Positions 52,216-62,413 of a stretch of DNA of 64,000 bases are shown one piece after another. The DNA comes from an uncultured Pseudomonadota bacterium (lineage in GTDB: Bacteria > Pseudomonadota > Gammaproteobacteria > Steroidobacterales > Steroidobacteraceae), in NCBI GenBank assembly GCA_903838705.1, contig CAILZL010000018.1, forward strand, positions 177,537 to 241,536, written 5' to 3'. The notes beneath the pieces were generated by a model. That model was not told where the DNA came from. It did not search any database and saw nothing but the letters and a program-made list of their open reading frames with translations. Numbering within the stretch: position 1 is the stretch's first letter; the number at the start of each line of letters is the position of its first letter. The translations under genes were made by a program, and so were the position numbers.

Positions 52216-52999
52216 TTTCAACTCATCCATGATGCAAGCAGTGCAGTTACAACAGCGTATGAAGTCAGTAGCAAGGCTGGTACTTATCTGTGCTTTTCTG
52301 AGCACCGCAGTGCATGCCAACGAAGGTGGCTACGAGAAAGCGAATAACGATGTCAGCAACAAGGCATCGTTGCAGCGTGGTGCGCGTAACTTCGTGAACT
52401 ACTGTTCCGGTTGTCATTCGGCCAAGTACGTGCGTTTCAATCGTCTGGCAGTTGATCTGGACCTGACCGATGCGCAGGTAACGCAGAACCTGATTTTCAA
52501 CGGCGGCAAAATCACCGATACCATGACCAACAACATGTCGGAAGCGGATGCAGCTGCATGGTTTGGCAAGGCGCCACCGGATCTGTCGCTGATTGCCCGC
52601 GCTCGCGGAACAGATTATCTGTATGCCTTCCTTAAGTCCTTCTATCTCGACCCTTCAAGGCCCACCGGCATGAACAATACCGTTCTGGCCAGTGCCGCCA
52701 TGCCCAATGTGCTGTGGGAGCTGCAGGGTATACAGAAGGCTGTGTATGAAGGCGAGAGCAGTGCTGATGGCAAGAGTGTCGAGAAGCACTTCAAGGGATT
52801 TGAGCTGGTGACCAAGGGCAAACTCACGCCGGAAGAATACAACGAGTTTGTGCGTGACACCGTCAACTTCCTTGACTACATCGGCGAACCCAAGCAACTG
52901 GAACGCCGCGGACTGGGGTTCCGCGTGGTGGGTTTCCTGCTGGTTTTGTTCCTGCTGGCCTATGCGCTCAAGCAGGAATACTGGAAAGATATCAAGTGA
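52205..52999 (+). CDS. petC: Cytochrome c1
   Basis: GARNFVNYCSGCHSAKYVRFNRLA haem-binding motif; C-terminal TM anchor. Internal ATG 52259 could be the real start. Confidence 0.93.
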   Translation: MLTNFNSSMMQAVQLQQRMKSVARLVLICAFLSTAVHANEGGYEKANNDVSNKASLQRGARNFVNYCSGCHSAKYVRFNRLAVDLDLTDAQVTQNLIFNGGKITDTMTNNMSEADAAAWFGKAPPDLSLIARARGTDYLYAFLKSFYLDPSRPTGMNNTVLASAAMPNVLWELQGIQKAVYEGESSADGKSVEKHFKGFELVTKGKLTPEEYNEFVRDTVNFLDYIGEPKQLERRGLGFRVVGFLLVLFLLAYALKQEYWKDIK

Positions 53000-53005
53000 T
53001 GCACT

Positions 53006-53039
53006 GGCGTTGAATCCGTACAGGGTTCAACGCCGTTTT
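53006..53039 (+). terminator. Terminator hairpin downstream of petC
   Basis: GGCGTTGAA (53006-53014) / TTCAACGCC (53026-53034), followed by GTTTT. Confidence 0.75.
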
Positions 53040-53089
53040 CATCTATCAAGCAACCCCTTACTTAATCATAACTATCCAGGGCGCTTCCC

Positions 53090-53695
53090 ATGATGACGCT
53101 CTTTTCCAATCCTAAGGATCTGCAAAGCCATCGCGTGCGTTTTGTGCTGGCTGAAAAAGACGTGTCCCTCGACGTTGTCGATGTGGATGGACAGGCTTTG
53201 CCGAAAGATCTGCTGGAACTGAATCCCTATCAGAGCCTGCCCACCATGGTGGAGCGTGATCTGGTGCTGTTCGAGTCGCGCATCATCATTGACTATCTGG
53301 ATGAGCGTTATCCCCATCCGCCGCTGATGCCCATTGATCCAATCAGTCGTGCCCGTTTCAGATTGACCCTGTATCGACTGGAGCGTGACTGGTATTCACT
53401 GGCAGCGGATATCGAGCAGACAACAGATCGCAAGCGCGCTGAAGAAGCTCGCAAGACTTTGCATGATGTGATTCTCGCTAATGTCGACGTGTTCCGCTCG
53501 CAACCTTATTTTCAATCTGCTGAATTCACACTGGTAGATGCGACTATTGCGCCCGTGTTATGGCGCTTGCCCAGCTGGGGCATCAAGTTACCATCCGAAC
53601 AGGCTGCACCGGTTTTCCAGTATGAACGGAGGGTGTGCCTGCGACCTGCCTTCCGGCGCAGCTTGTCATGGGCCGAGCGGGCAATGCGTTCATGA
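53090..53695 (+). CDS. sspA: Stringent starvation protein A (GST-like)
   Basis: MTLFSNPKDLQSHRVRFVLAEKDVSLDVVDVDGQALPKDLLELNPYQSLPTMVERDLVLFESRIIIDYLDERYPHPPLMPIDPISRAR. Confidence 0.95.
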   Translation: MMTLFSNPKDLQSHRVRFVLAEKDVSLDVVDVDGQALPKDLLELNPYQSLPTMVERDLVLFESRIIIDYLDERYPHPPLMPIDPISRARFRLTLYRLERDWYSLAADIEQTTDRKRAEEARKTLHDVILANVDVFRSQPYFQSAEFTLVDATIAPVLWRLPSWGIKLPSEQAAPVFQYERRVCLRPAFRRSLSWAERAMRS

Positions 53696-54141
53696 CTCAG
53701 CAAGATCCTTCACCCATGAGTTCCCGTCGCCCCTATCTTGTGCGCGCCATGCATGAGTGGATGACAGATAACCACCAGACTCCTCATATTGTGGTGGATG
53801 CATCATTAGCAGGTCTGGAGATACCGCGGCAGTTTGTTCAGGATGGCAAAATCATCCTCAATATCAGTTTCACTGCCACTCAGAATCTCAACATGAGCAA
53901 TGAACGCATCGAATTCAATGCGCGCTTTGGCGGCCACACTCATCATGTTGTGGTGCCGATGCATGCACTGCTGGGTATCTATGCGCGGGAAAGCGGACAG
54001 GGCATGATCTTTGGCGAATCAGAAACACCGCCGCCACAAACTACGCCGCCTGATACCCCACCAGATACACCTTCAGCCAGTAGTGATGCTGCAGGCAAGC
54101 CTGCCCCGCGCGGTCGTGCGCAGTTAAAGGTAGTCAAGTAG
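53692..54141 (+). CDS. sspB: ClpXP protease specificity-enhancing factor SspB
   Basis: SSRRPYLVRAMHEWMTDNHQTPHIVVDASLAGLEIPRQFVQDGKIILNISFTATQNLNMSNERIEFNARFGGHTHHVVVPMHALLGIYARE; start at ATG 53692. Confidence 0.95.
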   Translation: MTQQDPSPMSSRRPYLVRAMHEWMTDNHQTPHIVVDASLAGLEIPRQFVQDGKIILNISFTATQNLNMSNERIEFNARFGGHTHHVVVPMHALLGIYARESGQGMIFGESETPPPQTTPPDTPPDTPSASSDAAGKPAPRGRAQLKVVK

Positions 54142-54217
54142 TCCCCGTCGGGAATGCAAGCCGGGAAGGCTTTGTTGTTTGGTTTGGTAGCACGTCGATG
54201 TGGCATGGGTAACGGAA

Positions 54218-54859
54218 ATGAAATTCAGCATAATTGTGCCGCATTACGATCAATCAATAAGCGATGACGATTTCAGCCGGGGCATACAAAGCCTTCTGGA
54301 TCAGACCGATCAGGATTTTGAGGTATTGATTTACCATGACGGGCCGGTAACAAGGCATGTCCCTGATATCTGGAAAAAACTGGGTGAGCGGTCCTGTCTG
54401 GAAATCACCGACTCCAGAGAAAACAACTGGGGTCATGGCAACAGGGATAAAGGTATCAGGCGATCACGCGGTGAATATATTGTTCATTTCAACCCGGACA
54501 ATGTGCTGTATGCCAATGCGCTGGAGGAGCTCCGCAAGGAATCCGAAAAGGTTTACAACCTTGTGCCCACTTCCAATCACATTATTGTCTTTCCCATTCT
54601 TATGAGAGGCATGCAGGGGAATGGCAAGTATCTGTGGAGAGACAGGCAGAATGCGCAAACGAATTACATGATTTTCACCGGGTACCCGACTCTTAAATAC
54701 AATGTCGATGCCATGCAGCTGGTCATGAAGGCTGATCTGTGGCGCCACTATGGTGGGTGGTATGACAAATCAGAAGAATCAGATGGGAATATGTATCCGA
54801 GGTTTGTTCAGGAGCATGGAGCCAGATACTGTTCCAGGATATTGGGCGAGCATTGGTAA
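54218..54859 (+). CDS. Glycosyltransferase family 2-like protein
   Basis: MKFSIIVPHYDQSISDDDFSRGIQSLLDQTDQDFEVLIYHDG...NNWGHGNRDKGIRRSRGEYIVHFNPDNVLY resembles a GT-A fold. Confidence 0.7.
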   Translation: MKFSIIVPHYDQSISDDDFSRGIQSLLDQTDQDFEVLIYHDGPVTRHVPDIWKKLGERSCLEITDSRENNWGHGNRDKGIRRSRGEYIVHFNPDNVLYANALEELRKESEKVYNLVPTSNHIIVFPILMRGMQGNGKYLWRDRQNAQTNYMIFTGYPTLKYNVDAMQLVMKADLWRHYGGWYDKSEESDGNMYPRFVQEHGARYCSRILGEHW

Positions 54860-54955
54860 TTTGAGCACGACCGTGTTCTTTCTGTGCTCTGCGCTGGAGT
54901 CATACACGGGAGGACTGAACATACAGCCCTCCCGCTGTGAGCTTCGCTCTGGTTT

Positions 54956-56248
54956 TTAAACCGCCGCCAGTGCCATCTGCAGATCTGCCTTCAGATCATC
55001 GATATGTTCGATGCCCACACACAGACGAACTGTTTCTTCACTGATCCCCGACTTGATCATTTCCTCTGCTGACAGTTGACGGTGGGTGGTGGAAGCTGGA
55101 TGCGTGGCCAGTGACTTGCAATCGCCAATGTTGACCAGGCGCGTGAACAGTTGCAGTGCATCAAGGAATTGTTCGCCGCCTGCCCGGCCGCCCTTTACGC
55201 CGAAGGTCAGCAGACCGGAAGCGCGACCATCCATCAATTCCCTTGCGAGTTGATGATCGGGGTGGTCGGCGAGGCCGGCATAATTTACCCAGCTGACTTT
55301 TGCATGTGACTTCAGATATTGCGCAACAGCAAGCGTGTTGCTGCATATACGATCCATGCGCAATGCCAGGGTTTCAATGCCTTGTAAAATCTGCCAGGCA
55401 TTGAATGGCGAAATGGCTGCGCCCATGTTGCGCAGAGGTACGACGCGGGCACGACCAATATATGCAGCGGGACCCAGTGCTTCGGTGTACACCACGCCGT
55501 GATAACTGACATCAGGTTCATTCAACCCTTTAAAGCGTTCCTTGTGATCTGCCCAGGGAAACTTGCCGGAGTCAACAATGATGCCGCCGATGCTGGTGCC
55601 ATGACCGCCAAGATACTTGGTGAGTGAGTGCACCACGATGTCGGCGCCGTGTTCAATGGGCCGGCACAGATACGGACTGGGAACCGTGTTGTCCACTATC
55701 AATGGAATGCCATGACGATGTGCCAGTGCCGCCATTGCAGCGATGTCAGTGATGTTGCCCTGCGGATTGCCCAGTGACTCCACATACAGAGCTTTAGTGC
55801 GTGCATCGATCAGCGGTTCAAAACTGGCCGGTTTGCGATAATCTGCAAAGCGCACTTCAATACCGAATTGCGGCAGCGTATGCGCAAACAGATTGTATGT
55901 GCCGCCATACAATGCGCTGCTGGATACAATGTTGTCACCAGCTTCAACAATCGTCTGAATAGCGTAGGTGATTGCAGCTTGGCCTGATGCCAGCGCCAGT
56001 GCAGCCAGTCCTCCCTCCAGTGCGGCGACACGCTCTTCGAGCACGGCCTGTGTGGGATTCATGATGCGCGTATAGATATTGCCCGGCACCTTCAGATCAA
56101 ACAGGTCTGCGCCATGCTGGGCGCTGTCGAATGAATATGCCACGGTCTGATACAGCGGCACGGCCACGGAATGCGTAGTGGGTTCAGGTGAATAGCCCGC
56201 ATGCACTGACTTGGTTTCAAAACGCCACTGGCTGGTATCGCGGGTCAT
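54956..56248 (-). CDS. metY: O-acetylhomoserine aminocarboxypropyltransferase / Cys-Met metabolism PLP enzyme
   Basis: [69 protein letters not shown]...[24 protein letters not shown]. Confidence 0.92.
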   Translation of the reverse strand: MTRDTSQWRFETKSVHAGYSPEPTTHSVAVPLYQTVAYSFDSAQHGADLFDLKVPGNIYTRIMNPTQAVLEERVAALEGGLAALALASGQAAITYAIQTIVEAGDNIVSSSALYGGTYNLFAHTLPQFGIEVRFADYRKPASFEPLIDARTKALYVESLGNPQGNITDIAAMAALAHRHGIPLIVDNTVPSPYLCRPIEHGADIVVHSLTKYLGGHGTSIGGIIVDSGKFPWADHKERFKGLNEPDVSYHGVVYTEALGPAAYIGRARVVPLRNMGAAISPFNAWQILQGIETLALRMDRICSNTLAVAQYLKSHAKVSWVNYAGLADHPDHQLARELMDGRASGLLTFGVKGGRAGGEQFLDALQLFTRLVNIGDCKSLATHPASTTHRQLSAEEMIKSGISEETVRLCVGIEHIDDLKADLQMALAAV

Positions 56249-56555
56249 GACTGACTCCTGTGTTGTTGGTATGGAATGCCGAGTCTACTGATTTCACCAT
56301 CGCTGTGCAGTAGGCGTATGGGCAGGGTCTGGTTACCTGATGATAGTCCGGGTAATCATGGCAGCCGGTCGCAGCACTAGCTACTGATTTGCTGGCTTCA
56401 GGGAAGCTGCGATCTGGCTGGTTTAAGCTAATCCAGCTTTCTGAGACTTGGCCGGCACCATCTGGAATCAGAGGTGCGCGAATGGATTGTCTATCTGTTT
56501 ACGGATCGGGACTGGAACGTCACACCACATGACGTTCCAGTGCGTTCAGTCAGAT

Positions 56556-57824
56556 TCAGGGAATCACGCGTTCCCAGCTGAATGGACCAAAGCTGCTAGC
56601 CGTGGTGGGGTAGCTGGCACGCGGGTTGATATTGAGCCGTGTGTATTGCAACGGGAAGGTGCTGCCATGAACCACCAGACGATGGAAATTGGCTACACCA
56701 TCTGCATAGTAAGGGTGATTGTCGTAGCTATCATCCGTACAAGCGGCCGTATCAGTGCCGGTGCCGGTTTCAATGACACAAGGTGCATTGTTCTGCAGCG
56801 GGTTGTCTGAGCGGTACTTATGCGAATCACCGTTTATCAGCAGGACTGACTTGTTGAAGTCCCTGGTGAGTGCGGCAATTTTTGCAATGAAAGGTTCGTA
56901 GTTGGCGATATGAGCCAGTGACGGGCCTGTGCCATCAAGATCCCACATGTCCGCCTGTTCAACGATGACAACAGCCTTGTCACCATGCGCCTTTGCCTGA
57001 ATAAAGGCTGCATCCAGCCAGCGCAGATCAGCGGCAGTTCGCTGGGCCACTTCCTGAATCTGTGGTCCTGACCTGGTTGTACCGAAAGCACTGGTGTTCC
57101 ACTGATCGTCATCATTGTTTGAGCCACCGGGAATATTCAATGTTACGAACATGACCTGTGACTGTTCCCACATGACGTTCTCAACGTACTCTGAATCAGC
57201 AGGATGCGCGGGGTCGAAAGCCTGAGCCTGTGAAGTGACATACTTGGTGCGCCCACCGAGTGTCTTGCCGGCTTCCGGAAAGAACATGGAGCGGACCAGT
57301 GCGAGGTTCGCGACCGGATGTCCGGCTGCGTAATCTACATATTCACCAGCGGCATTTTTCACGCCGCCGCCTTCCTTTGACTTCTGGCAATCAGTCCATT
57401 CATTGTCACCGGGGGTATAGACCAGCGGATCTTTGAATTGCGTCCACAGATTGAAGACGGTCTGGTTGTAAGCCATTGTGCAGTAGGTGCTGCCGGAATG
57501 AATGTCGCCCGCGTGCACTACCAGTTCTACTCTAGGGTCGCGATTGACGGCTGCGATGAATGCAGGTGTTGCGGCGATCTGTCTTGTGTCGCCCGGATTT
57601 GGGCCATTCGGGCTGTCAGGTAAAAAAGTTGAGCCGGCAGGACATTCATCTGCGGCGGCGGCTGAAGTGGGTGCCTTGCAACCGTAAGGGGCATCGCCAT
57701 ACACAGCGAGGGAGAAACTGCGATCAGAGTGAAACTCCATTTCCTCATCACGATCTGCCAGTACGGGCATTGCTGTGACCAGTCCCGTGGCAAGTACGAC
57801 TGTGGTAGCCAGTAATTTTTTCAT
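56556..57824 (-). CDS. Exported metallophosphoesterase-like protein
   Basis: Signal peptide MKKLLATTVVLATGLVTAMPVLA; SLAVYGDAPYG...RVELVVHAGDIHSGSTYC...VYTPGDNEWTDCQ...LLINGDSHKYRSDNPL. Confidence 0.75.
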   Translation of the reverse strand: MKKLLATTVVLATGLVTAMPVLADRDEEMEFHSDRSFSLAVYGDAPYGCKAPTSAAAADECPAGSTFLPDSPNGPNPGDTRQIAATPAFIAAVNRDPRVELVVHAGDIHSGSTYCTMAYNQTVFNLWTQFKDPLVYTPGDNEWTDCQKSKEGGGVKNAAGEYVDYAAGHPVANLALVRSMFFPEAGKTLGGRTKYVTSQAQAFDPAHPADSEYVENVMWEQSQVMFVTLNIPGGSNNDDDQWNTSAFGTTRSGPQIQEVAQRTAADLRWLDAAFIQAKAHGDKAVVIVEQADMWDLDGTGPSLAHIANYEPFIAKIAALTRDFNKSVLLINGDSHKYRSDNPLQNNAPCVIETGTGTDTAACTDDSYDNHPYYADGVANFHRLVVHGSTFPLQYTRLNINPRASYPTTASSFGPFSWERVIP

Positions 57825-58023
57825 GGATGCACTCTATTCAGTTAATGATGTTGGCCGGTCAGGCCCCTGACCGGTTGCTCTTGTGCGCTACTGAGTAGGG
57901 CTAATGCCTGATCCACCGCCACTCAGATAGCGTGGCTGAATGTATGCGGACTGTATTTCAGTCTGGTTTCAGCTGGATGAAATCTGGAATCGCCCGGATA
58001 GAGTTGCTGTTGTTGATGCGGTG

Positions 58024-58392
58024 TTATCCGCAGAATGCATCCTTGATCCATTGCAGTTTGGGTGCGCCGGCATCGCCTTCCAGACTGACCACATCAAATC
58101 GGGCGCGCAACTTCTGATACTCCCGATGAGTTTGCAGAAAGCGCTGTGCTGCCAGCAGCAGGCGCTGCTGTTTGCGTGTATTGATTGAAGCCAGTGCACC
58201 ACCGAAATTTCGATCACGGCGGAAGCGTACTTCTACAAACACCAGCGTCTGCTGATCCAGCATGACCAGATCGAGTTCGCCACCCGGGCAGCGGTAGTTG
58301 CGGGTAATGAGTTTTAACCCTGCGGCTTGCAGATGCCGAAGTGCATCCGCTTCACTCTGATCACCAGCTTCCTTGCGGTAACGATTGTCCAT
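58024..58392 (-). CDS. yraN: YraN family (UPF0102) protein
   Basis: GDQSEADALRHLQAAGLKLITRNYRCPGGELDLVMLDQQTLVFVEVRFRRDRNFGGALASINTRKQQRLLLAAQRFLQ. Confidence 0.94.
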   Translation of the reverse strand: MDNRYRKEAGDQSEADALRHLQAAGLKLITRNYRCPGGELDLVMLDQQTLVFVEVRFRRDRNFGGALASINTRKQQRLLLAAQRFLQTHREYQKLRARFDVVSLEGDAGAPKLQWIKDAFCG

Positions 58393-58402
58393 GTGCAGTC
58401 CA

Positions 58403-59632
58403 CTAATTGTTATTCAGGCCGGGTAATGGCTGCGGTGTGCCATTGATAATCTGAGCCCAGTCCAGTTGTCGATGTATGCGTCCCGATGAATCCAGAGTCA
58501 GCAGGCCGGTGGTGCCATGCAGAGGCGCTGCCAGCTGGGGCTGTGCGGTGTTCAGCCAGTCACATAATTTGTATGCATCAATACCAAAGGCATACAGGCG
58601 GCTGCGACTGCGCAAGGCGGCACCCCATGCGCGCTCCATCTGTGCGTACAAGTTCGCCGTATCGCTGTCGCGATTGATGACCCAGGGCATGTCGGCCACT
58701 CGCAATGCATCAATGTCCCTGCTCTTGCTGTCGGTGGCGTAACTGTCAGAGGTGGCATAAACAGGAATACTCGCATCGGACAACACGAAACGAATCGCCG
58801 GATACACCTGTCTGGCCTGTGCGGGCTGGGCGGCCATGAAAACAAAATCAAAGTCATCACGGCTTTCCGGAATCGCGTTTCTGGCCGCTGGCGGGTCATC
58901 TGGCTTGCGTGCCGGCTGTGGTTTGCGCGAGGCAAACAGAGGCTTGACCAGGGCGACCAGATCAGTCGAATTCGGGTCATAACTGCGTGAATCAACAATG
59001 CTGTCGCCTGACGCCTTCAGTTCCTCAGCAAAAGCACGCTGCATGCGCTGTCCCCATTCATTTGCGGGTACGAGCATGATGGCGCGGTGGTGATCTTCTG
59101 CGATTGCGCGTTGCGCTACCTGGCGTGCTTCTTCTTCCGGATCAAGCGCAAACTGCAACATGAAACTTGTTGACAGTTGCTGATCACTCAGTGTGTTCAA
59201 TGCCAGTGTGCTCACGCTGGTAAGCCGGCTTTTCGCAAGTGCCTCAACGTCTTCTTTGAGCAGCGGGCCCACGATCATGTTCGCGCCATTCTGCAGCGCG
59301 CGTGAATAGGCATCCAGTACACCTTTATCATTGGTGTCAAATATCTCGATGTCACCACGCCTGCTGGCTGGCTGTTGCAGTGCGGCAGCGATGAAGCCAT
59401 CACGAATTGCCATGCCTGCTGCCTGTTGTTTACCGGACAGAGGCAGCAGCAGGGCAAGGCGCTGCAATGCAGGCGCAGTCACGGGTTGAGGTTGAGGTGG
59501 TGCCTTGGTCTGCGCTGCAGTACCCGATGGATTGCCAGGGGCACTTTGTGCCAGGCAATCAACGCCAAATGGCATCAGCAAGGTCAGCACAATTGATACG
59601 AACCGGAGTCTGGATGTGATCCGCACTTGCAT
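58403..59632 (-). CDS. lpoA: LpoA-like penicillin-binding protein activator
   Basis: LQRLALLLPLSGKQQAAGMAIRDGFIAAALQQ...DTNDKGVLDAYSRALQNGANMIVGPLLKEDVEALAKS; conserved position between yraN and rsmI. Start taken at MQVRITSRLRF. Confidence 0.88.
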   Translation of the reverse strand: MQVRITSRLRFVSIVLTLLMPFGVDCLAQSAPGNPSGTAAQTKAPPQPQPVTAPALQRLALLLPLSGKQQAAGMAIRDGFIAAALQQPASRRGDIEIFDTNDKGVLDAYSRALQNGANMIVGPLLKEDVEALAKSRLTSVSTLALNTLSDQQLSTSFMLQFALDPEEEARQVAQRAIAEDHHRAIMLVPANEWGQRMQRAFAEELKASGDSIVDSRSYDPNSTDLVALVKPLFASRKPQPARKPDDPPAARNAIPESRDDFDFVFMAAQPAQARQVYPAIRFVLSDASIPVYATSDSYATDSKSRDIDALRVADMPWVINRDSDTANLYAQMERAWGAALRSRSRLYAFGIDAYKLCDWLNTAQPQLAAPLHGTTGLLTLDSSGRIHRQLDWAQIINGTPQPLPGLNNN

Positions 59633-59721
59633 GTCGCCTGATTCCCCCGCAGCATGAGAGCGCGCAACTGCGCTGTCACTGTTTCCTGATCCATTATACG
59701 GAGCTTCGCCAAGGTCGCCGC

Positions 59722-60570
59722 ATGTCCAATGGTATTTTATATGTGGTGGCGACACCGATCGGTAATCTGGATGATCTCAGCGCACGGGCGCGACAGATTC
59801 TGGCCAGCGTGCAGTTGATTGCCGCCGAAGACACCCGGCATAGCGGCAAGCTGTTGCAGCTGATCGGCTGCCATACACCGATGCTGTCCCTGCATGAACA
59901 CAATGAGCAGCATCGCACCGTCGAATTGTTGAATCGTCTGCAATCCGGTATGGATGTGGCGTTGATCTCTGATGCGGGCACTCCGCTGATCAGCGATCCC
60001 GGCTACGGTCTGGTGAGCGAGCTGATCCAGCACGGCATTCGTGTTGTGCCGATTCCTGGTGCTTGTGCCGCTATTGCGGCATTGTCTGTGTCGGGTTTGT
60101 CCACAGCGCGCTTTGCCTTTGAAGGATTTCTGGTTGCCAAATCGGGCAAGCGACGCGAACGGCTGCGTGAATTGCTGCATGAACCGCGCACTCTGGTGTT
60201 TTATGAAGCGCCGCATCGTTGTCAGGAGACGCTGGCCGACATGCTGGCCGTCTTTGGTGACAATCGTCGTGCGGCAGTGTGCCGCGAGCTGACCAAGCTG
60301 CATGAGACCAGCTACTACGGCACCTTGGGTGAACTGGCGCAACGCGCCGCAAACGATGCGGATATGTCGCGGGGTGAAATCGTGCTGGTGGTGGAAGGCG
60401 CGCCAGCGCTGGAAACTGCCGCCACCAGTATTCAGGCCGAGCAGTTGCTGTTCACATTACTGGAAGAGCTGCCCGCCTCGCAGGCCGCCAAACTGGCAGC
60501 TCGCATCTGTGGCGCCAATCGCGCCGAATTGTATGAGCTGGCAGTGAAGCACAAAGCCGGCAAGCAATAA
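59722..60570 (+). CDS. rsmI: 16S rRNA 2'-O-methyltransferase RsmI
   Basis: ILYVVATPIGNLDDLSARARQILASVQLIAAEDTRHSGKLL...LISDAGTPLISDPGYGLVSELIQHGIRVVPIPGACA. Confidence 0.97.
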   Translation: MSNGILYVVATPIGNLDDLSARARQILASVQLIAAEDTRHSGKLLQLIGCHTPMLSLHEHNEQHRTVELLNRLQSGMDVALISDAGTPLISDPGYGLVSELIQHGIRVVPIPGACAAIAALSVSGLSTARFAFEGFLVAKSGKRRERLRELLHEPRTLVFYEAPHRCQETLADMLAVFGDNRRAAVCRELTKLHETSYYGTLGELAQRAANDADMSRGEIVLVVEGAPALETAATSIQAEQLLFTLLEELPASQAAKLAARICGANRAELYELAVKHKAGKQ

Positions 60571-60610
60571 TTACTTGCTTGTTGGGGGTGGTCTCTGCAC
60601 CATGCGCGCC

Positions 60611-60984
<374 letters not shown>

Positions 60985-61051
60985 TCTTTAAATTCGCTCA
61001 GTGAATTGCCCGGCTGGAAAGGCATCACACCTGTCCAGCCTGAGGTGACAG

Positions 61052-62176
61052 TTATCTCGCTGCGCGGCGTGCCGTGACCGCCTTGCTCAGCAGATCCAGC
61101 ACATATTCAGAATCATCCCAGCCGATACACGCATCGGTGATGCTCTGACCATAGACCAGCTGTGCTGCGTCATCCTTACCCGGTGTGAATTTCTGCGCAC
61201 CGGCTTTCAGATGGCTTTCTACCATTACGCCGAAAATATGTTCTGAACCGCCGCTGATCTGCCCGGCAATGTTGCGTGCTACTTCAAGCTGTTTTTCATG
61301 CTGCTTGCTGCTGTTGGCATGGGAGCAATCCACCATCAGACGCGGCGGCAGTTTGACGGCTTCAAGATCCTTGCATGCGCTGGCCACACTCTCGGCATCG
61401 TAGTTGGGCTTGTTGCCGCCGCGCAGAATGACATGGCAATCCTTGTTGCCGGTCGTAGCCACAATGGCCACCTGACCGTTCTTGTGAATGCTGAGGAAGT
61501 GATGGGGCCGCGCAGCAGATTGAATGGCATCGGTGGCGATACGAATGTTGCCATCTGTGCCATTCTTGAAGCCGATGGGAGCCGACAGACCCGAAGCCAG
61601 CTCACGATGCACCTGACTTTCGGTGGTACGCGCACCGATGGCGCCCCAGCTGATCAGATCACCGATGTACTGCGGCGAGATGGTGTCGAGGAATTCGCCA
61701 CCGGCCGGCAGGCCGAGGCGGTTGATGTCGCTCAGCAGCTGACGCGCAATACGCAGACCTTCATCAATGCGATAACTTTCATCCAGGCCCGGGTCATTGA
61801 TCAGTCCCTTCCAGCCCACCGTGGTGCGCGGTTTCTCGAAGTACACGCGCATGACAATTTCCAGCGTATCCGCATATTGCGCACGTTGTGCGCGCAGCTT
61901 GTGCGCATATTCCATTGCAGCAGCAGGATCATGAATCGAGCAGGGGCCGATGATCACCAGCAGGCGGTCATCCTTGCCGTTCATGATGTGCTTGATGTTC
62001 TGCCGTGTGGTGGTGATCAGGGTTTCCACGGTAGTGCCGCGAACCGGAAAGAAGCGCAGCAGATGTTCAGGCGGCGGCAACGGGCGCACTTCCTTGATCC
62101 GCTCATCGTCGGTCGGGCCGGTCTTGTCGATCGGCGCAATCCAGCCGTCGGCGGCACTGGTGGATTTGGTGGTCAT
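61052..62176 (-). CDS. aroG: 3-deoxy-7-phosphoheptulonate (DAHP) synthase, class I
   Basis: DDERIKEVRPLPPPEHLLRFFPV...DDRLLVIIGPCSIHDPAAAMEYAHKLRAQ...RVYFEKPRTTVGWKGLINDPGLDESYRIDEGLRIARQLL; AGGAG before ATG at 62176. Confidence 0.95.
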   Translation of the reverse strand: MTTKSTSAADGWIAPIDKTGPTDDERIKEVRPLPPPEHLLRFFPVRGTTVETLITTTRQNIKHIMNGKDDRLLVIIGPCSIHDPAAAMEYAHKLRAQRAQYADTLEIVMRVYFEKPRTTVGWKGLINDPGLDESYRIDEGLRIARQLLSDINRLGLPAGGEFLDTISPQYIGDLISWGAIGARTTESQVHRELASGLSAPIGFKNGTDGNIRIATDAIQSAARPHHFLSIHKNGQVAIVATTGNKDCHVILRGGNKPNYDAESVASACKDLEAVKLPPRLMVDCSHANSSKQHEKQLEVARNIAGQISGGSEHIFGVMVESHLKAGAQKFTPGKDDAAQLVYGQSITDACIGWDDSEYVLDLLSKAVTARRAAR

Positions 62177-62224
62177 CACGATCTCCTGCACAGGTATCAA
62201 TCTTTAATAGATGGCTGGTCGGCC

Positions 62225-62255
62225 AAAAAAAAACCGCCGGTGTGTCCGGCGGTTT
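62225..62255 (-). terminator. Attenuator terminator upstream of aroG
   Basis: Minus strand AAACCGCCGG-ACACA-CCGGCGGTTT then continuous T tract (nine plus-strand A at 62225-62233); between the leader peptide and aroG. Confidence 0.88.
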
Positions 62256-62279
62256 GGTGATTCGATGTGTTTCTGAAAC

Positions 62280-62354
62280 CTACACGCTCGTTTCCCCGCC
62301 GCCTGCACGGTGCGAGAACCAGAAGTAGCGATAGAAGCAGAAAGCCGTATTCAT
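62280..62354 (-). CDS. Aromatic amino acid leader peptide upstream of aroG, 24 aa (MNTAFCFYRYFWFSHRAGGGETSV)
   Basis: Minus-strand ATG (62352-62354) to TAG (62280-62282); F-C-F-Y-R-Y-F-W-F run followed by the terminator at 62225-62255. Confidence 0.82.
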   Translation of the reverse strand: MNTAFCFYRYFWFSHRAGGGETSV

Positions 62355-62413
62355 GGCTGCAATCTACCATGCCACCTGACCCGGCCGTCAAGCCAAATGG
62401 CGCTGGACGTGCA

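Noticed and set aside
56250-56460. Possible SAM-type riboswitch upstream of metY
   Set aside because: No recognisable SAM-I/II/SAH core or terminator switch could be found by eye; would need an Infernal search.
61298-62260. 320-aa plus-strand ORF opposite aroG
   Set aside because: Shadow ORF antisense to a strongly conserved DAHP synthase; composition looks like reverse-complement coding and no family is recognised.
62197-62391. 64-aa minus-strand ORF overlapping the aroG leader
   Set aside because: Different frame from the aromatic leader peptide and runs through the attenuator hairpin; no support as a protein.
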